A stretch of 64,000 nt of DNA from Pseudomonas gingeri (GTDB taxonomy: Bacteria > Pseudomonadota > Gammaproteobacteria > Pseudomonadales > Pseudomonadaceae): positions 1 to 64,000 of the forward strand of contig NZ_JACAQA010000004.1 of NCBI RefSeq assembly GCF_013385425.1. Reading direction: 5' to 3'. Below, one piece after another: positions 7,957-17,150 of this stretch. A program made the position numbers and the translations under genes. The notes beneath the pieces were generated by a model. The model searched no databases. It was not told the DNA's origin and worked only from the letters and a program-made list of their open reading frames with translations. Position 1 is the stretch's first letter. Every line of letters begins with the position of its first letter.

Positions 7957-9327
7957 TCAGTTACCTGTGAGCATAGCGTCCGCCGGTGCGTCCGAGCGCT
8001 GGCTGGCGGTCAGCTGGAAGTAGATGAAGCCCACCGCCATGAAGCCGAGGAAAATCAGGCCGATCAGGGTGTTGAACCAGGCCATCGCGATCAGGCACAC
8101 CACCGCCAGGACCAGCGCGATACCCGGGATGATCGGGTAGCCCGGCGCGCGGAAGCTGCGCTCCAGGTTTGGCTCGGTTTTACGCAGCTTGAACAGGCTC
8201 AGCATACTGATGATGTACATCACAATGGCACCGAATACCGACATGGTGATCATCGCCGCCGTCAGACTCATGCCTTGCAGGTTGACCAGTCCGTCGCTGT
8301 AGATCGCCGCGATGCCGATCACACCGCCGGCCAGGATGGCCCGGTGCGGGGTCTGGAAGCGCGACAGCTTGGCCAGCGAGCGTGGCAGGTAACCGGCCCG
8401 GGCCAGGGCGAAGAACTGCCGTGAGTAACCGAGGATGATCCCGTGAAAGCTGGCCACCAGGCCGAACAGGCCGATCCACACCAGCATATGCATCCAGCTG
8501 GAGTTATTGCCGACCACTGCTTTCATCGCCTGGGGCAACGGGTCGTTGATGTTCGACAGCTGGCGCCAGTCGCCGACGCCGCCGGCCATCACCATCACGC
8601 CGAGGGCCAGGAACACCAGGGTCAGAATGCCGCCGACATAGGCCTTGGGAATGGTGCGCTTGGGGTCCTTGGCCTCTTCGGCGGCCATGGCCGCGCCTTC
8701 GATGGCGAGGAAGAACCAGATCGCGAAGGGGATCGCGGCGAAGATGCCGGGGATCGAATCGATGCTGAAGTTGGTTGAGCCGGACCAGCCGTTGAGCACG
8801 AAATTGCTGAAGCTGAAGCCCGGCGCGACCACGCCCATGAAGACCAGCAACTCGGCCACCGCGAGCACCGTCACCACCAGTTCGAAGGTGGCGGCAATGC
8901 TGACGCCGAGGATATTCAGGCCCATGAACACCACATAGGCTCCGACGGCGGCGAGGCGCGGGTCGAGGTCTGGGTACTGGACATTGAGGTAGGCGCCGAT
9001 GGCCATGGCGATGGCCGGCGGGGCGAAGACGAACTCGATCAGGGTGGCGATCCCCGCGATCAGGCCGCCGCGTTCGCCAAAGGCCCGGCGGCTATAGGCA
9101 AAAGGCCCGCCGGCATGGGGAATCGCGGTGGTCAGTTCGGTGAAGCTGAAGATGAAGCAGGTGTACATGGTCGCCACCAGCAGGGTGGTGACGAGGAAGC
9201 CCATGGTGCCGGCGATCCCCCAGCCATAGCTCCAGCCGAAGTATTCGCCGGAGATCACCAGGCCCACGGCGATGCCCCAGAGGTGCAGGGTGCCGAGGGT
9301 GGGTTTGAGTTCGGTTTGGGTTGTCAT
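7957..9327 (-). CDS. eat: Ethanolamine permease (APC superfamily)
   Basis: The 456-residue protein starts at ATG 9327, with GAGGAC just upstream; the longer frame lacks a ribosome site and would overlap the promoter. It has about twelve hydrophobic segments and amino acid/polyamine/organocation transporter features, including the first-helix motif GIAVGLVISGEYFGWSYGWG and the proline-glycine pair HAGGPFAYSRRAFG around residues 70-85. The lyase and aldehyde dehydrogenase neighbours make ethanolamine the likely substrate. It is transcribed toward eutBC from the sigma-54 promoter at 9398-9413. The P. aeruginosa counterpart (about PA4023) sits in the same place. Confidence 0.92.
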   Translation of the reverse strand: MTTQTELKPTLGTLHLWGIAVGLVISGEYFGWSYGWGIAGTMGFLVTTLLVATMYTCFIFSFTELTTAIPHAGGPFAYSRRAFGERGGLIAGIATLIEFVFAPPAIAMAIGAYLNVQYPDLDPRLAAVGAYVVFMGLNILGVSIAATFELVVTVLAVAELLVFMGVVAPGFSFSNFVLNGWSGSTNFSIDSIPGIFAAIPFAIWFFLAIEGAAMAAEEAKDPKRTIPKAYVGGILTLVFLALGVMVMAGGVGDWRQLSNINDPLPQAMKAVVGNNSSWMHMLVWIGLFGLVASFHGIILGYSRQFFALARAGYLPRSLAKLSRFQTPHRAILAGGVIGIAAIYSDGLVNLQGMSLTAAMITMSVFGAIVMYIISMLSLFKLRKTEPNLERSFRAPGYPIIPGIALVLAVVCLIAMAWFNTLIGLIFLGFMAVGFIYFQLTASQRSDAPADAMLTGN

Positions 9328-9397
9328 AAGTCCTCGCTTGTCATTTTTATTGTTTGGGTGTTGGACTTGCGGGTATCGATTTTCGGTACAGCGTGCA

Positions 9398-9413
9398 CGC
9401 AAAGCCCGTGCCA
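9398..9413 (-). promoter_or_regulatory. Sigma-54 promoter for eat-eutBC
   Basis: On the minus strand the sequence reads TGGCACG-GGCT-TTGCG, matching the RpoN consensus TGGCACG-N4-TTGCW at all but the last base with exact -24/-12 spacing. It lies about 70 bases upstream of the permease start, giving a leader of about 60 bases. EatR is the likely activator. Confidence 0.85.
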
Positions 9414-9449
9414 GAGCGGCCAGGCGTTATTTTCAGGGTGTCAGTGACG

Positions 9450-9568
9450 GCCTCTTCGCGGCGGTTCGGCGCCCCGACAAGCCCTGCTCCTACAATGTAG
9501 TGTCGTACCCGAGAGGGCGTACAACACGAAACCTGTAGGAGCCTGGCTTGCCAGCGAAGGCGGCCTCA
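9450..9568. repeat. REPIN (inverted REP pair) with loop dyad
   Basis: A degenerate left REP (ending AAGCCCTGCTCCTACAA) and a right REP (TGTAGGAGCCTGGCTTGCCA) flank a loop. The loop holds the dyad GTGTCGTAC/GTACAACAC (9500-9508 and 9519-9527). The element sits between the dehydrogenase and permease genes, just upstream of the sigma-54 promoter. Confidence 0.7.
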
Positions 9569-9572
9569 GGGT

Positions 9573-11093
9573 TTAGAAGAACCCAAGTGGATTGATGTCA
9601 TAGCTCACCAGCAGGTTCTTGGTCTGCTGGTAATGATCGAGCATCATTTTGTGGGTTTCGCGACCCACGCCGGACTTCTTGTAGCCGCCGAACGCCGCAT
9701 GCGCCGGGTACAGGTGGTAGCAGTTGGTCCAGACGCGACCGGCCTTGATTGCCCGGCCCACGCGGTAGGCGCGGTTGATATCGCGGGTCCACAGGCCCGC
9801 ACCGAGACCGAACTCGGTGTCGTTGGCAATCGCCAGGGCTTCGGCTTCGTCCTTGAAGGTGGTGATGCTCACCACCGGGCCAAAGATTTCTTCCTGGAAC
9901 ACGCGCATCTTGTTGGTGCCCTTGAGCAGGGTCGGCTGGATGTAATAGCCGGTGGCCAGATCCCCTTCGAGCTTCTGCACCTGGCCGCCAGTCAGCAACT
10001 GCGCGCCTTCCTGCTTGGCGATTTCCAGGTAGGAGAGGATCTTGTCGAACTGCTGCTCGGAAGCCTGGGCGCCGACCATGGTGTCGGTGTCCAGCGGGTC
10101 GCCCCGTTTGATCTGCTCGACTTTCTTCATCACCACTTGCATGAACTCGTCGTAGATCGACTCTTCAATCAGGGCGCGGGATGGGCAGGTACAGACTTCG
10201 CCCTGGTTGAAGAAGGCCAGGACCAGGCCTTCGGCGGCCTTTTCGATAAAGCTCGGCTCGGCTTTCATGATGTCGGCGAAGAAGATGTTCGGCGACTTGC
10301 CGCCCAGCTCCACGGTGGACGGGATGATGTTCTCGGCCGCGCATTTCATGATGTGCGAGCCGACCGGAGTCGAGCCGGTAAAGGCGATCTTGGCGATGCG
10401 CTTGCTGGTGGCCAGGGCTTCGCCGGCTTCTTTGCCGAACCCTTGCACCACGTTCAGCACGCCAGGTGGCAGCAGGTCGCCGATCAGTTCCATCAGCACG
10501 GTGATGCCCAGCGGGGTCTGCTCGGCCGGCTTGAGTACCACGCAGTTGCCGGCGGCCAGGGCCGGAGCGAGTTTCCAGGCGGCCATCAGCAGCGGGAAGT
10601 TCCACGGGATGATCTGCCCGACCACGCCCAGCGGTTCGTGGATGTGATAGGCCACGGTGTTGCCGTCGATTTCCGCGGCGCTGCCTTCCTGGGCCCGCAG
10701 GCAACCGGCGAAGTAACGGAAATGGTCAGCGGCCAGCGGGATGTCGGCGTTGAGGGTTTCGCGCACGGCCTTGCCGTTGTCCCAGCTTTCGGTGATGGCC
10801 AGCAGTTCGAGGTTCTGTTCGATACGGTCGGCGATTTTCAGCAGGGCCAGCGAGCGCGCCTGGGCCGAGGTGGCGCCCCAGGCATCGGCGGCGGCATGGG
10901 CGGCGTCGAGGGCCTTGTCGATATCCTTGGCGTTGGAACGGGGGAATTCGGCAATGGCCTTGCCATTGACCGGGGAGGTGTTGGTGAAATACTGGCCGTC
11001 GACAGGCGCGACGAATTCGCCATTGATGTAGTTGCCGTACTTGGACTTGAACGTAACGATGGCGCCGGCAGTACCAGGGTGGGCGTAACGCAT
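9573..11093 (-). CDS. exaC: NAD-dependent acetaldehyde dehydrogenase
   Basis: The 506-residue product is an aldehyde dehydrogenase of the AldB/ExaC group. Catalytic C301 lies in [13 protein letters not shown] and the general base E262 in [12 protein letters not shown]. The NAD fold motif is [11 protein letters not shown] near residue 238, and [12 protein letters not shown] lies near 163. It should oxidise acetaldehyde released by ethanolamine ammonia-lyase to acetate. The ORF extends far upstream, but translation starts at ATG 11093 ([10 protein letters not shown]), which aligns with the family. A sigma-54 promoter lies about 67 bases upstream. The close relative of P. aeruginosa ExaC makes a second role in ethanol oxidation possible; I use the symbol on family grounds only. 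Confidence 0.92.
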   Translation of the reverse strand: MRYAHPGTAGAIVTFKSKYGNYINGEFVAPVDGQYFTNTSPVNGKAIAEFPRSNAKDIDKALDAAHAAADAWGATSAQARSLALLKIADRIEQNLELLAITESWDNGKAVRETLNADIPLAADHFRYFAGCLRAQEGSAAEIDGNTVAYHIHEPLGVVGQIIPWNFPLLMAAWKLAPALAAGNCVVLKPAEQTPLGITVLMELIGDLLPPGVLNVVQGFGKEAGEALATSKRIAKIAFTGSTPVGSHIMKCAAENIIPSTVELGGKSPNIFFADIMKAEPSFIEKAAEGLVLAFFNQGEVCTCPSRALIEESIYDEFMQVVMKKVEQIKRGDPLDTDTMVGAQASEQQFDKILSYLEIAKQEGAQLLTGGQVQKLEGDLATGYYIQPTLLKGTNKMRVFQEEIFGPVVSITTFKDEAEALAIANDTEFGLGAGLWTRDINRAYRVGRAIKAGRVWTNCYHLYPAHAAFGGYKKSGVGRETHKMMLDHYQQTKNLLVSYDINPLGFF

Positions 11094-11159
11094 GGTGTGT
11101 GTCTCCTTGGCTATTGTGCTTATAAGGGAGTACGCGCTTGAGCGCTTCATAAGCGTAGA

Positions 11160-11174
11160 GCAAAGGTCGGGCCA
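11160..11174 (-). promoter_or_regulatory. Sigma-54 promoter for the aldehyde dehydrogenase
   Basis: On the minus strand the sequence reads TGGCCCG-ACCT-TTGC, with the invariant GG and GC at exact -24/-12 spacing. The start of transcription would fall near 11148, about 55 bases before the ATG. The remaining gap to eatR (11175-11505) holds the putative activator sites and a REPIN. Confidence 0.8.
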
Positions 11175-11235
11175 GTGCGTCGAGGTCCGGGTTCCAGAGC
11201 GGTTGCCGGGTGTCTCCGGTGACAGATGGCGGGGG

Positions 11236-11268
11236 TGTTGCAACAGGGATGACACAGCCAGGGTGACA
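11236..11268. promoter_or_regulatory. Putative EatR upstream activating sites
   Basis: A perfect palindrome TGTTGCAACA (11236-11245) is followed by two TGACA elements (11250-11254, 11264-11268), with another at 11220-11224. They lie about 50-95 bp upstream of the sigma-54 promoter at 11160-11174, the usual distance for an enhancer-binding protein. Assignment to EatR is inferred from position only. Confidence 0.35.
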
Positions 11269-11379
11269 GTTTGTACCGTGATTGGCACAGCCTGTGACTC
11301 GGCGGTCGCGGGGTGATTGCATTGCTCGTGGCGCTGGAGGATGCTGGGCATCCAGACGAACGTGCATCAACGGCTGAAC

Positions 11380-11488
11380 ACCCCTGTAGGAGCGAGCTTG
11401 CTCGCGATGGACGTCAACGATGATGCGGGCGCCCTGACACCCTCAGTGGTTGGACCATCATTGCGAGCAAGCTCGCTCCTACAGGGGT
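11380..11488. repeat. REPIN (inverted REP pair)
   Basis: Two REPs of a different head type, CCTGTAGGAGCGAGCTTGCT and its inverse AGCAAGCTCGCTCCTACAGG, face each other about 50 bases apart. They end 18 bases before the eatR start codon, so the hairpin would lie in the eatR leader or promoter. Confidence 0.8.
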
Positions 11489-11505
11489 GGGGAGAATAAT
11501 AAGAA

Positions 11506-13422
11506 ATGCAGAACAACCATCTGAGTCGCCATGCCCAGCAGGTGCTGACCGTGACCCAGGGCAAGGCCCATCCGGGCGGTCCCGGCAGTGATCCGTCCAT
11601 CGCCCGCTCCTGGCTGCGCTGCCTGGAGGACTATCACCTCGACCCCTCGCTGAGCATCGCGCCCACCGTGCTTGAGCACGGTCGCCTGCTGGAAAGCCGC
11701 GAGCACCTGCGTCAGGTCCTGCAGATTGCCGGTAATGAAATGACCAGCCTGCACCAGCAACTCTCCGGTGCCGGCCACGCGGTGCTGCTCACCGATGCCC
11801 GCGGGGTGATCCTCAACTGTGTCACCGCGCCCGCCGAACGCAAGATCTTCGAGCGCGCCGGCCTCTGGCTCGGCGCCGACTGGAGCGAGGCCTGCGAAGG
11901 CACCAACGGCATCGGCACCTGTCTGGTGGAACGCCAGTCCCTGACCATCCATCAGGATGAACATTTCCGTGGCCGCCACACTGGCCTGACCTGCTCCGCC
12001 AGCCCGGTCTTTGATCCCCATGGCGAATTGATGGCGGTGCTCGACGTGTCCTCAGCCCGCCCGGACGTGTCGCGCCAGAGCCAGTTCCACACCATGGCGC
12101 TGGTCAATCTCTCGGCGAAGATGATCGAGAGCTGCTATTTCCTCCGGCATTACGACAACCACTGGCTGCTGCGCTTCCACTTGCAGGCCGAGTCGGTGGG
12201 GCTGTTCAGCGAAGGGTTGTTGGCGTTCGACGGCGAAGGTCGGATCAGTGCCGTCAACCAGAGTGCCCTGAACCTGTTGGGGCAGGGGCGTGGCGGTTTG
12301 TTGGGCCAGCCGGTGGAGGCGTTCTTCGATTGCTCACTGGATGAACTGCTCGGTCGCGCCAGTGCCCAGGCCAGTGCCAGTTGGCCACTGCGTACCCGTG
12401 ATGGCCGTGCCTTGTTCGCGGTGTTGCGCGGTCAGCCACGCAGCGTGCCCAAGGCGCTGGCACCGGCACCGGCACCGCTGGAGCGGCCGAAGCTGTCCAA
12501 TATCTGCCTCGGCGATCCGGCCTTGCAGACGGATTTTCGTCGGGCGCTACGGGTTTTCGAGCGTGATGTGCCCTTGCTGATCAACGGCGAAACCGGTTCG
12601 GGCAAGGAGGCCTTCGCCAAGGCGGTGCACCAGGCCAGCCAGCGTGCCGAGAAAGCCTTTGTCGCCCTCAACTGCGCGGCGATTCCAGAAAGCCTGATCG
12701 AAAGCGAACTGTTCGGTTATCGCGGCGGCAGCTTTACCGGCGCGCGCAAGGAAGGTATGCGCGGCAAGCTGCAACAGGCCGATGGTGGCACGTTGTTTCT
12801 CGATGAGATCGGCGATATGCCGCTGGCCTTGCAGACCCGCTTGCTGCGGGTGCTGGAGGATCGCCAGGTGGTGCCCATCGGCGGCGAGCCGGAGGCGGTC
12901 AATGTGCGGATTATCAGCGCCACGCACCGTAACCTGATGGCGCGGGTCGGCGATGGCAGTTTCCGCGAGGATTTGTACTACCGGCTCAATGGGCTGGAAG
13001 TCGGCTTGCCGGCGTTACGTGAGCGCAGCGACAAGTCGCAATTGCTGGATTTCCTGCTGGCGGAGGAGGCCGGTGAGCAGGCCGTACTGATCGACGCTGC
13101 CGCGCGTCAGGCGCTGCTGGCGTTCGAATGGCCGGGCAATGTGCGGCAGATGCGTACGGTGTTGCGCACGCTGGCGGCGTTGTGCGAGGACGGCCGGATC
13201 GGTCTTGAGGACCTGCCGGTGCTGATCCGACAGGCGCGACCGAGCTTGGGCGCGATGGCGATTGACACGCCGTCCGGACATCTCCTCGAAGACGCCGAGC
13301 GCCTGGCTTTGCAGAGCGCTCTGGAACAGCAGCGCTGGCACATGACCCACACGGCCGAGCAACTGGGGGTCAGTCGCAACACCCTGTATCGCAAGTTGCG
13401 CAAGCATGGGATTGTGCGTTAG
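11506..13422 (+). CDS. eatR: Sigma-54-dependent activator of ethanolamine genes
   Basis: The 638-residue protein has the AcoR/EatR architecture: an N-terminal GAF-like sensor at about 60-200, a PAS-like segment at about 215-300, an AAA+ sigma-54 interaction domain at about 330-560 and a Fis-type helix-turn-helix at about 592-638 (LGVSRNTLYRKLRKHG). Walker A is GETGSGKEAF near 361 and Walker B is GGTLFLDEIGD near 427. The sigma-54 contact loop reads GSFTGA (about 407-412) instead of GAFTGA, a known variant. In P. aeruginosa the syntenic regulator EatR with RpoN activates ethanolamine genes. It is divergent from the dehydrogenase gene, and two -24/-12 promoters lie in the cluster. Confidence 0.9.
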   Translation: MQNNHLSRHAQQVLTVTQGKAHPGGPGSDPSIARSWLRCLEDYHLDPSLSIAPTVLEHGRLLESREHLRQVLQIAGNEMTSLHQQLSGAGHAVLLTDARGVILNCVTAPAERKIFERAGLWLGADWSEACEGTNGIGTCLVERQSLTIHQDEHFRGRHTGLTCSASPVFDPHGELMAVLDVSSARPDVSRQSQFHTMALVNLSAKMIESCYFLRHYDNHWLLRFHLQAESVGLFSEGLLAFDGEGRISAVNQSALNLLGQGRGGLLGQPVEAFFDCSLDELLGRASAQASASWPLRTRDGRALFAVLRGQPRSVPKALAPAPAPLERPKLSNICLGDPALQTDFRRALRVFERDVPLLINGETGSGKEAFAKAVHQASQRAEKAFVALNCAAIPESLIESELFGYRGGSFTGARKEGMRGKLQQADGGTLFLDEIGDMPLALQTRLLRVLEDRQVVPIGGEPEAVNVRIISATHRNLMARVGDGSFREDLYYRLNGLEVGLPALRERSDKSQLLDFLLAEEAGEQAVLIDAAARQALLAFEWPGNVRQMRTVLRTLAALCEDGRIGLEDLPVLIRQARPSLGAMAIDTPSGHLLEDAERLALQSALEQQRWHMTHTAEQLGVSRNTLYRKLRKHGIVR

Positions 13423-13431
13423 GACCGCGCC

Positions 13432-14553
13432 TCAGCGAAACAGAAAGTCAGGAAGATCGTCCCCGAAGAAATCATCGTCCTGCTCCCTGGCCATCTGGTA
13501 GGCCCTCTGTTCCTTGAGCCAGGCTTTCAAGGTTTTGGGGTCCTTGATTGCTTCGCACAGACTTTCCAGGGACTGAGTGTCGAGAAGGAGTCGATTGAAC
13601 TGTATCTGATACTTGCGGTGCATGTTCTTGGGGGTGACATTGTCATACGGTTCGATACTGAACTGTTCCTTGAACGCCCATTCCATTGCACGGACTTCCA
13701 ACTCCAGCTCGTTCAGTTGTTCCGTCAGTACCTGATTGTAATGCTTGAGTCGGGCACTGGGCAGTGCGTTGATATTAGCGGCGTCGATCTGCTCGATTTC
13801 CAGTTGCAATTGCAGCAACTCCAACAGATTGCGCTCGGCGTAGGCCAGGTTGACTCGCTGCATCAGCGCGGTCTTGCGTTCGCGTTCGGTCGGGTCGATT
13901 TCGCGGTCCGGGTGCAGGGCGCTGGCCAGTTTGCGATAGACTTCACGTACCGATTGGCTGGCTTCGTCAGCGGTCTTTTCCTCGCGTAGCTGTTGCGCGC
14001 TTTTCTTGCCTGGTTTTTGCTGTTGAGCGGCCTGCTCGGCCTGCCAATGCTCCTGGACTTTTTGGGCGACCGCCTCTTCGTCGCGCAAATCGACATCGTC
14101 GCCCAGTTCTATACCGAAAATTTCATGCAGCCCTTGTTTGAGAAACTCATCCTCCTCGCGGGACATCTCATCGAAGTCGCCATGGCTGTGCTTGTTGTAC
14201 AGCGCCTTCAGGGCTTCGTCGTTCTCTCCATCCATCGAGGATGAAGCCAACTCGCGGATTTCGGTGCTCAGGGTCTGGCGATCGGTTTTCGACAGTTTTA
14301 CCCGGGTACTGGCCTCGTCCAGAATATGCAGCAGCTCGATGTTACCTTGATGGAACTCATCGAGCAGTGGTTTGAAATCATTGTTCCAGCGCTCCAGATA
14401 GAGGGGCATGGCTGTTTCCCAAGCCTGAAGCACCTCGCGCTGGTTTTCGATTTTCTTGATCAGGGTGTTGAATTTTCGCTGTCCGGCGGACAATTTTTTC
14501 CGGGGGCCGGAACCGGGCATGATGTTGAGTGCGGAGGAAGTGTTTTTCATCAT
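13432..14553 (-). CDS. J-domain protein of unknown role
   Basis: The 373-residue charged cytoplasmic protein contains an internal J-domain at about residues 200-250. Helix II and the HPD motif appear in YRKLASALHPDREIDPTERE (HPD at 214-216), followed by KTALMQRVNLAYAERNLLEL. J-domains stimulate the ATPase of Hsp70 (DnaK). Here the domain is central, flanked by a long helical N-terminal half with a basic RKKLSAGQRKFNTLIKKIEN stretch and a C-terminal helical region. There is no zinc-finger or G/F region, so this is a class C co-chaperone. It converges with eatR, nine bases apart. The client is unknown. The intergenic region 14554-14761 upstream holds no further gene. Confidence 0.75.
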   Translation of the reverse strand: MMKNTSSALNIMPGSGPRKKLSAGQRKFNTLIKKIENQREVLQAWETAMPLYLERWNNDFKPLLDEFHQGNIELLHILDEASTRVKLSKTDRQTLSTEIRELASSSMDGENDEALKALYNKHSHGDFDEMSREEDEFLKQGLHEIFGIELGDDVDLRDEEAVAQKVQEHWQAEQAAQQQKPGKKSAQQLREEKTADEASQSVREVYRKLASALHPDREIDPTERERKTALMQRVNLAYAERNLLELLQLQLEIEQIDAANINALPSARLKHYNQVLTEQLNELELEVRAMEWAFKEQFSIEPYDNVTPKNMHRKYQIQFNRLLLDTQSLESLCEAIKDPKTLKAWLKEQRAYQMAREQDDDFFGDDLPDFLFR

Positions 14554-14761
14554 TTGAGTCCAAGCGTCAGGTCAAAACGAGACATTATTATCAATAGATT
14601 GTCACGGCAGACATATTACGAAGTTTGTGGGATGGATCTGATTTTTTCCGTGATCACTCGGGGCCCCGAAGGGATGATGTGTGCCGGTCGGCCAGCCAAA
14701 ACACCACGTGCGAATTTCCGTACCCTGGGCTAACCTGCGGCCAGGTTTTACGAGGTCGACT

Positions 14762-16111
14762 ATGCACATTCATATTCTGGGTATCTGCGGTACGTTCATG
14801 GGTTCGATGGCCGTGCTGGCCAAGGAGCTGGGCCATCACGTCACCGGTTCCGATGCCAACGTCTATCCGCCGATGAGCACCCAGCTCCAGGCCCAGGGCA
14901 TTGAACTGACCCAGGGCTACGATCCGGCACAACTCGATCCGGCCCCGGACCTGGTGGTGATCGGCAATGCCATGTCCCGTGGCAATCCGGCGGTCGAATA
15001 CGTCTTGAACAAGGGCCTGCCCTATGTGTCCGGCCCGCAGTGGCTGGCGGACCATGTGCTGCAAGGCCGCTGGGTCCTGGCCGTGGCCGGCACCCACGGC
15101 AAGACCACCACCAGCAGCATGCTCGCCTGGGTGCTGGAGCACGCCGGCATGAGCCCGGGTTTCCTGATCGGCGGCGTGCCGCAGAATTTCTCGGTCTCGG
15201 CCCGCCTGGGCAGCACGCCATTCTTCGTGATCGAAGCCGACGAGTACGACAGCGCCTTTTTCGACAAGCGCTCCAAGTTCGTCCACTACCGCCCGCGCAC
15301 TGCGATCCTGAACAACCTGGAGTTCGATCACGCGGATATTTTCCCGGATCTGGCGGCGATCGAGCGGCAGTTCCACCATCTGGTGCGGACCATTCCGAGC
15401 GAAGGCCTGGTGATTCACCCGACCACCGAGCCGGCCTTGCAGCGCGTCATCGATATGGGCTGCTGGACCCCGGTGCAGACCACCGGTGCCGGCGGTCAGT
15501 GGCAGGTCAAGCTGCTCAGCGAAGACGGCTCGCGCTTTGACGTGATGTTCGAAGGCCTGGCCCAAGGCACGGTCGAGTGGGACCTCACTGGCCAGCACAA
15601 CGTTGCCAATGCCCTGGCCACCCTGGCGGCGGCGCGGCATGTCGGTGTGGTGCCGGCCATGGGTATTGCCGCCCTCAGCGCGTTCAAGAGCGTGAAGCGG
15701 CGGATGGAAAAGGTCGCCGAGGTCCACGGCGTGACGATCTACGACGACTTCGCCCACCACCCGACGGCCATCGCCACCACCCTGGATGGCCTGCGCAAGA
15801 AAATCGGCGATGCCCCATTGATCGCCATTATCGAGCCGCGCTCCAACTCGATGAAGCTTGGTGCCCACCGTGATGGTTTGCCGGACAGCGTGGTCCAGGC
15901 CGATCAGGTGATCTGGTATGCGCCGGCCAATCTCGGTTGGGACCTGGGTGCCACTGCGGCGCTGTGCTCGGTGCCGTCCATCGTCAGCGATTCCCTGGAA
16001 GGCATTATCGAACGGGTGAAAAGCCAGGCCAAACCCGGCACCCACGTGGTGATCATGAGCAACGGCGGCTTCGGCGGCCTGCACGGCAAACTGGCCGAGG
16101 CGCTGCAATGA
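14762..16111 (+). CDS. mpl: UDP-MurNAc-tripeptide ligase
   Basis: The 449-residue Mur-ligase family enzyme starts [20 protein letters not shown], the Rossmann domain that binds UDP-MurNAc. The ATP P-loop is GTHGKTTTS at residues 110-118, and later motifs are [16 protein letters not shown] and [10 protein letters not shown]. Mpl joins recovered murein tripeptide directly to UDP-MurNAc in the recycling pathway. I start at ATG 14762, because the additional upstream frame of 27 codons lacks the family start. Its stop overlaps the ubiX start (ATGA), so the two are translationally coupled. Loss of Mpl in Pseudomonas raises AmpC beta-lactamase expression. Confidence 0.95.
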   Translation: MHIHILGICGTFMGSMAVLAKELGHHVTGSDANVYPPMSTQLQAQGIELTQGYDPAQLDPAPDLVVIGNAMSRGNPAVEYVLNKGLPYVSGPQWLADHVLQGRWVLAVAGTHGKTTTSSMLAWVLEHAGMSPGFLIGGVPQNFSVSARLGSTPFFVIEADEYDSAFFDKRSKFVHYRPRTAILNNLEFDHADIFPDLAAIERQFHHLVRTIPSEGLVIHPTTEPALQRVIDMGCWTPVQTTGAGGQWQVKLLSEDGSRFDVMFEGLAQGTVEWDLTGQHNVANALATLAAARHVGVVPAMGIAALSAFKSVKRRMEKVAEVHGVTIYDDFAHHPTAIATTLDGLRKKIGDAPLIAIIEPRSNSMKLGAHRDGLPDSVVQADQVIWYAPANLGWDLGATAALCSVPSIVSDSLEGIIERVKSQAKPGTHVVIMSNGGFGGLHGKLAEALQ

Positions 16112-16740
16112 ACAACGGACCGGAACGCATCACTTTGGCGATGACCGGCGCTTCCGGCGCGCCCTATGGCCTGCGCCTGCTCGACTGCCTGGTGCGCGAG
16201 GACCGCGAGGTGCATTTTCTGATCTCCAAGGCCGCGCAGTTGGTCATGGCCACGGAGACCGATGTGGCGCTGCCGGCCAAGCCGCAGATGATGCAGGCTT
16301 TCCTCACGGAATATACCGGCGCGGCGGCCGGACAGATCCGGGTGTATGGCAGGGAAGACTGGATGTCGCCGGTGGCCTCGGGCTCCGGCGCACCGGCGGC
16401 GATGGTGGTGGTGCCCTGTTCCACCGGGACTTTGTCGGCGATTGCCACGGGGGCCTGCAACAACCTGATCGAGCGGGCGGCGGATGTCACTCTCAAGGAG
16501 CGCCGTCAGTTGATCCTGGTGCCGCGCGAGGCGCCGTATTCGAGCATTCATCTGGAGCATATGCTCAAACTGTCGAATATGGGCGTGACCATCCTGCCGG
16601 CGTCGCCGGGCTTTTATCATCAGCCGCAGACCATTGATGACCTGGTGGATTTTGTCGTGGCGCGGATTCTCAACCTGTTGAATATCCCCCAGGACATGCT
16701 GCCGCGTTGGGGCGAACACCATTTGAGCAGTGATGAGTAA
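16108..16740 (+). CDS. ubiX: Flavin prenyltransferase
   Basis: The 210-residue protein starts [20 protein letters not shown] with the flavin-binding TGASGAPYG motif. It continues with [20 protein letters not shown] and [18 protein letters not shown], the conserved UbiX segments that hold the prenyl phosphate and FMN. UbiX makes prenylated FMN, the cofactor of the ubiquinone decarboxylase UbiD. Its ATG overlaps the mpl stop and its 3' end overlaps the next small lipoprotein gene. The same mpl-ubiX order is found in P. aeruginosa. Confidence 0.95.
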   Translation: MNNGPERITLAMTGASGAPYGLRLLDCLVREDREVHFLISKAAQLVMATETDVALPAKPQMMQAFLTEYTGAAAGQIRVYGREDWMSPVASGSGAPAAMVVVPCSTGTLSAIATGACNNLIERAADVTLKERRQLILVPREAPYSSIHLEHMLKLSNMGVTILPASPGFYHQPQTIDDLVDFVVARILNLLNIPQDMLPRWGEHHLSSDE

Positions 16741-17020
16741 GCCGCTGCTGTACCTGCTGCTGGTGTTGCAACTGGCCGGCTGTGCGACCGCGCGGACCCT
16801 GGACGCCGGCAAGGCCGGAGCCCCCATAGTGTATTCGGGGATGCGCCTGGATCTGTATGCGTTGCAGGGTGGTTGTTGCGCTTTTGACCGCTTTGGGGCT
16901 GAGGCGCCGAGCTATCCCGGGGTGGACCTGCCGGCCAGTGCGTTGCTGGATACGCTGTTGTTGCCGCTGTCGGTGTTGACGGTATTGGGCGTGGGGTATC
17001 AGGCGACGGGCGGGTTGTAG
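16733..17020 (+). CDS. YceK/YidQ-family small lipoprotein
   Basis: The 95-residue protein begins [20 protein letters not shown], a lipoprotein signal with the lipobox LAGC and acceptor cysteine C17. The mature part has a double-cysteine [10 protein letters not shown] segment, a [20 protein letters not shown] motif and a hydrophobic end, typical of the DUF1375 (YceK/YidQ) family. Ala in position +2 after the cysteine predicts outer-membrane sorting. The start ATG lies inside the 3' end of ubiX, so translation is probably coupled to it. The role of the family is unknown. Confidence 0.8.
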   Translation: MSKPLLYLLLVLQLAGCATARTLDAGKAGAPIVYSGMRLDLYALQGGCCAFDRFGAEAPSYPGVDLPASALLDTLLLPLSVLTVLGVGYQATGGL

Positions 17021-17039
17021 CTCCGAGTGACAACCTAAC

Positions 17040-17118
17040 CTGTGGGAGCGGTGCTTGCCCGCGAAGCTTTTAGTGGCCTCACCGCCGTCTTCGCGGGCAA
17101 GCACCGCTCCCACAGGGT
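17040..17118. repeat. REPIN (inverted REP pair)
   Basis: CTGTGGGAGCGGTGCTTGCC and its inverse GGCAAGCACCGCTCCCACAG face each other across a short loop between two convergent genes. This is the 'GCGGGCAAG' head class, also found at 45041 and 61941. Confidence 0.8.
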
Positions 17119-17150
17119 ATGCATTCCATTGCTCTTCACGCAGGGTGGTG

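Noticed and set aside
9500..9527. GTGTCGTAC/GTACAACAC dyad as an EatR activator site
   Set aside because: It is the loop of a REPIN, and half of it recurs inside another REPIN at 62008-62021, so a mobile-element origin is more likely.
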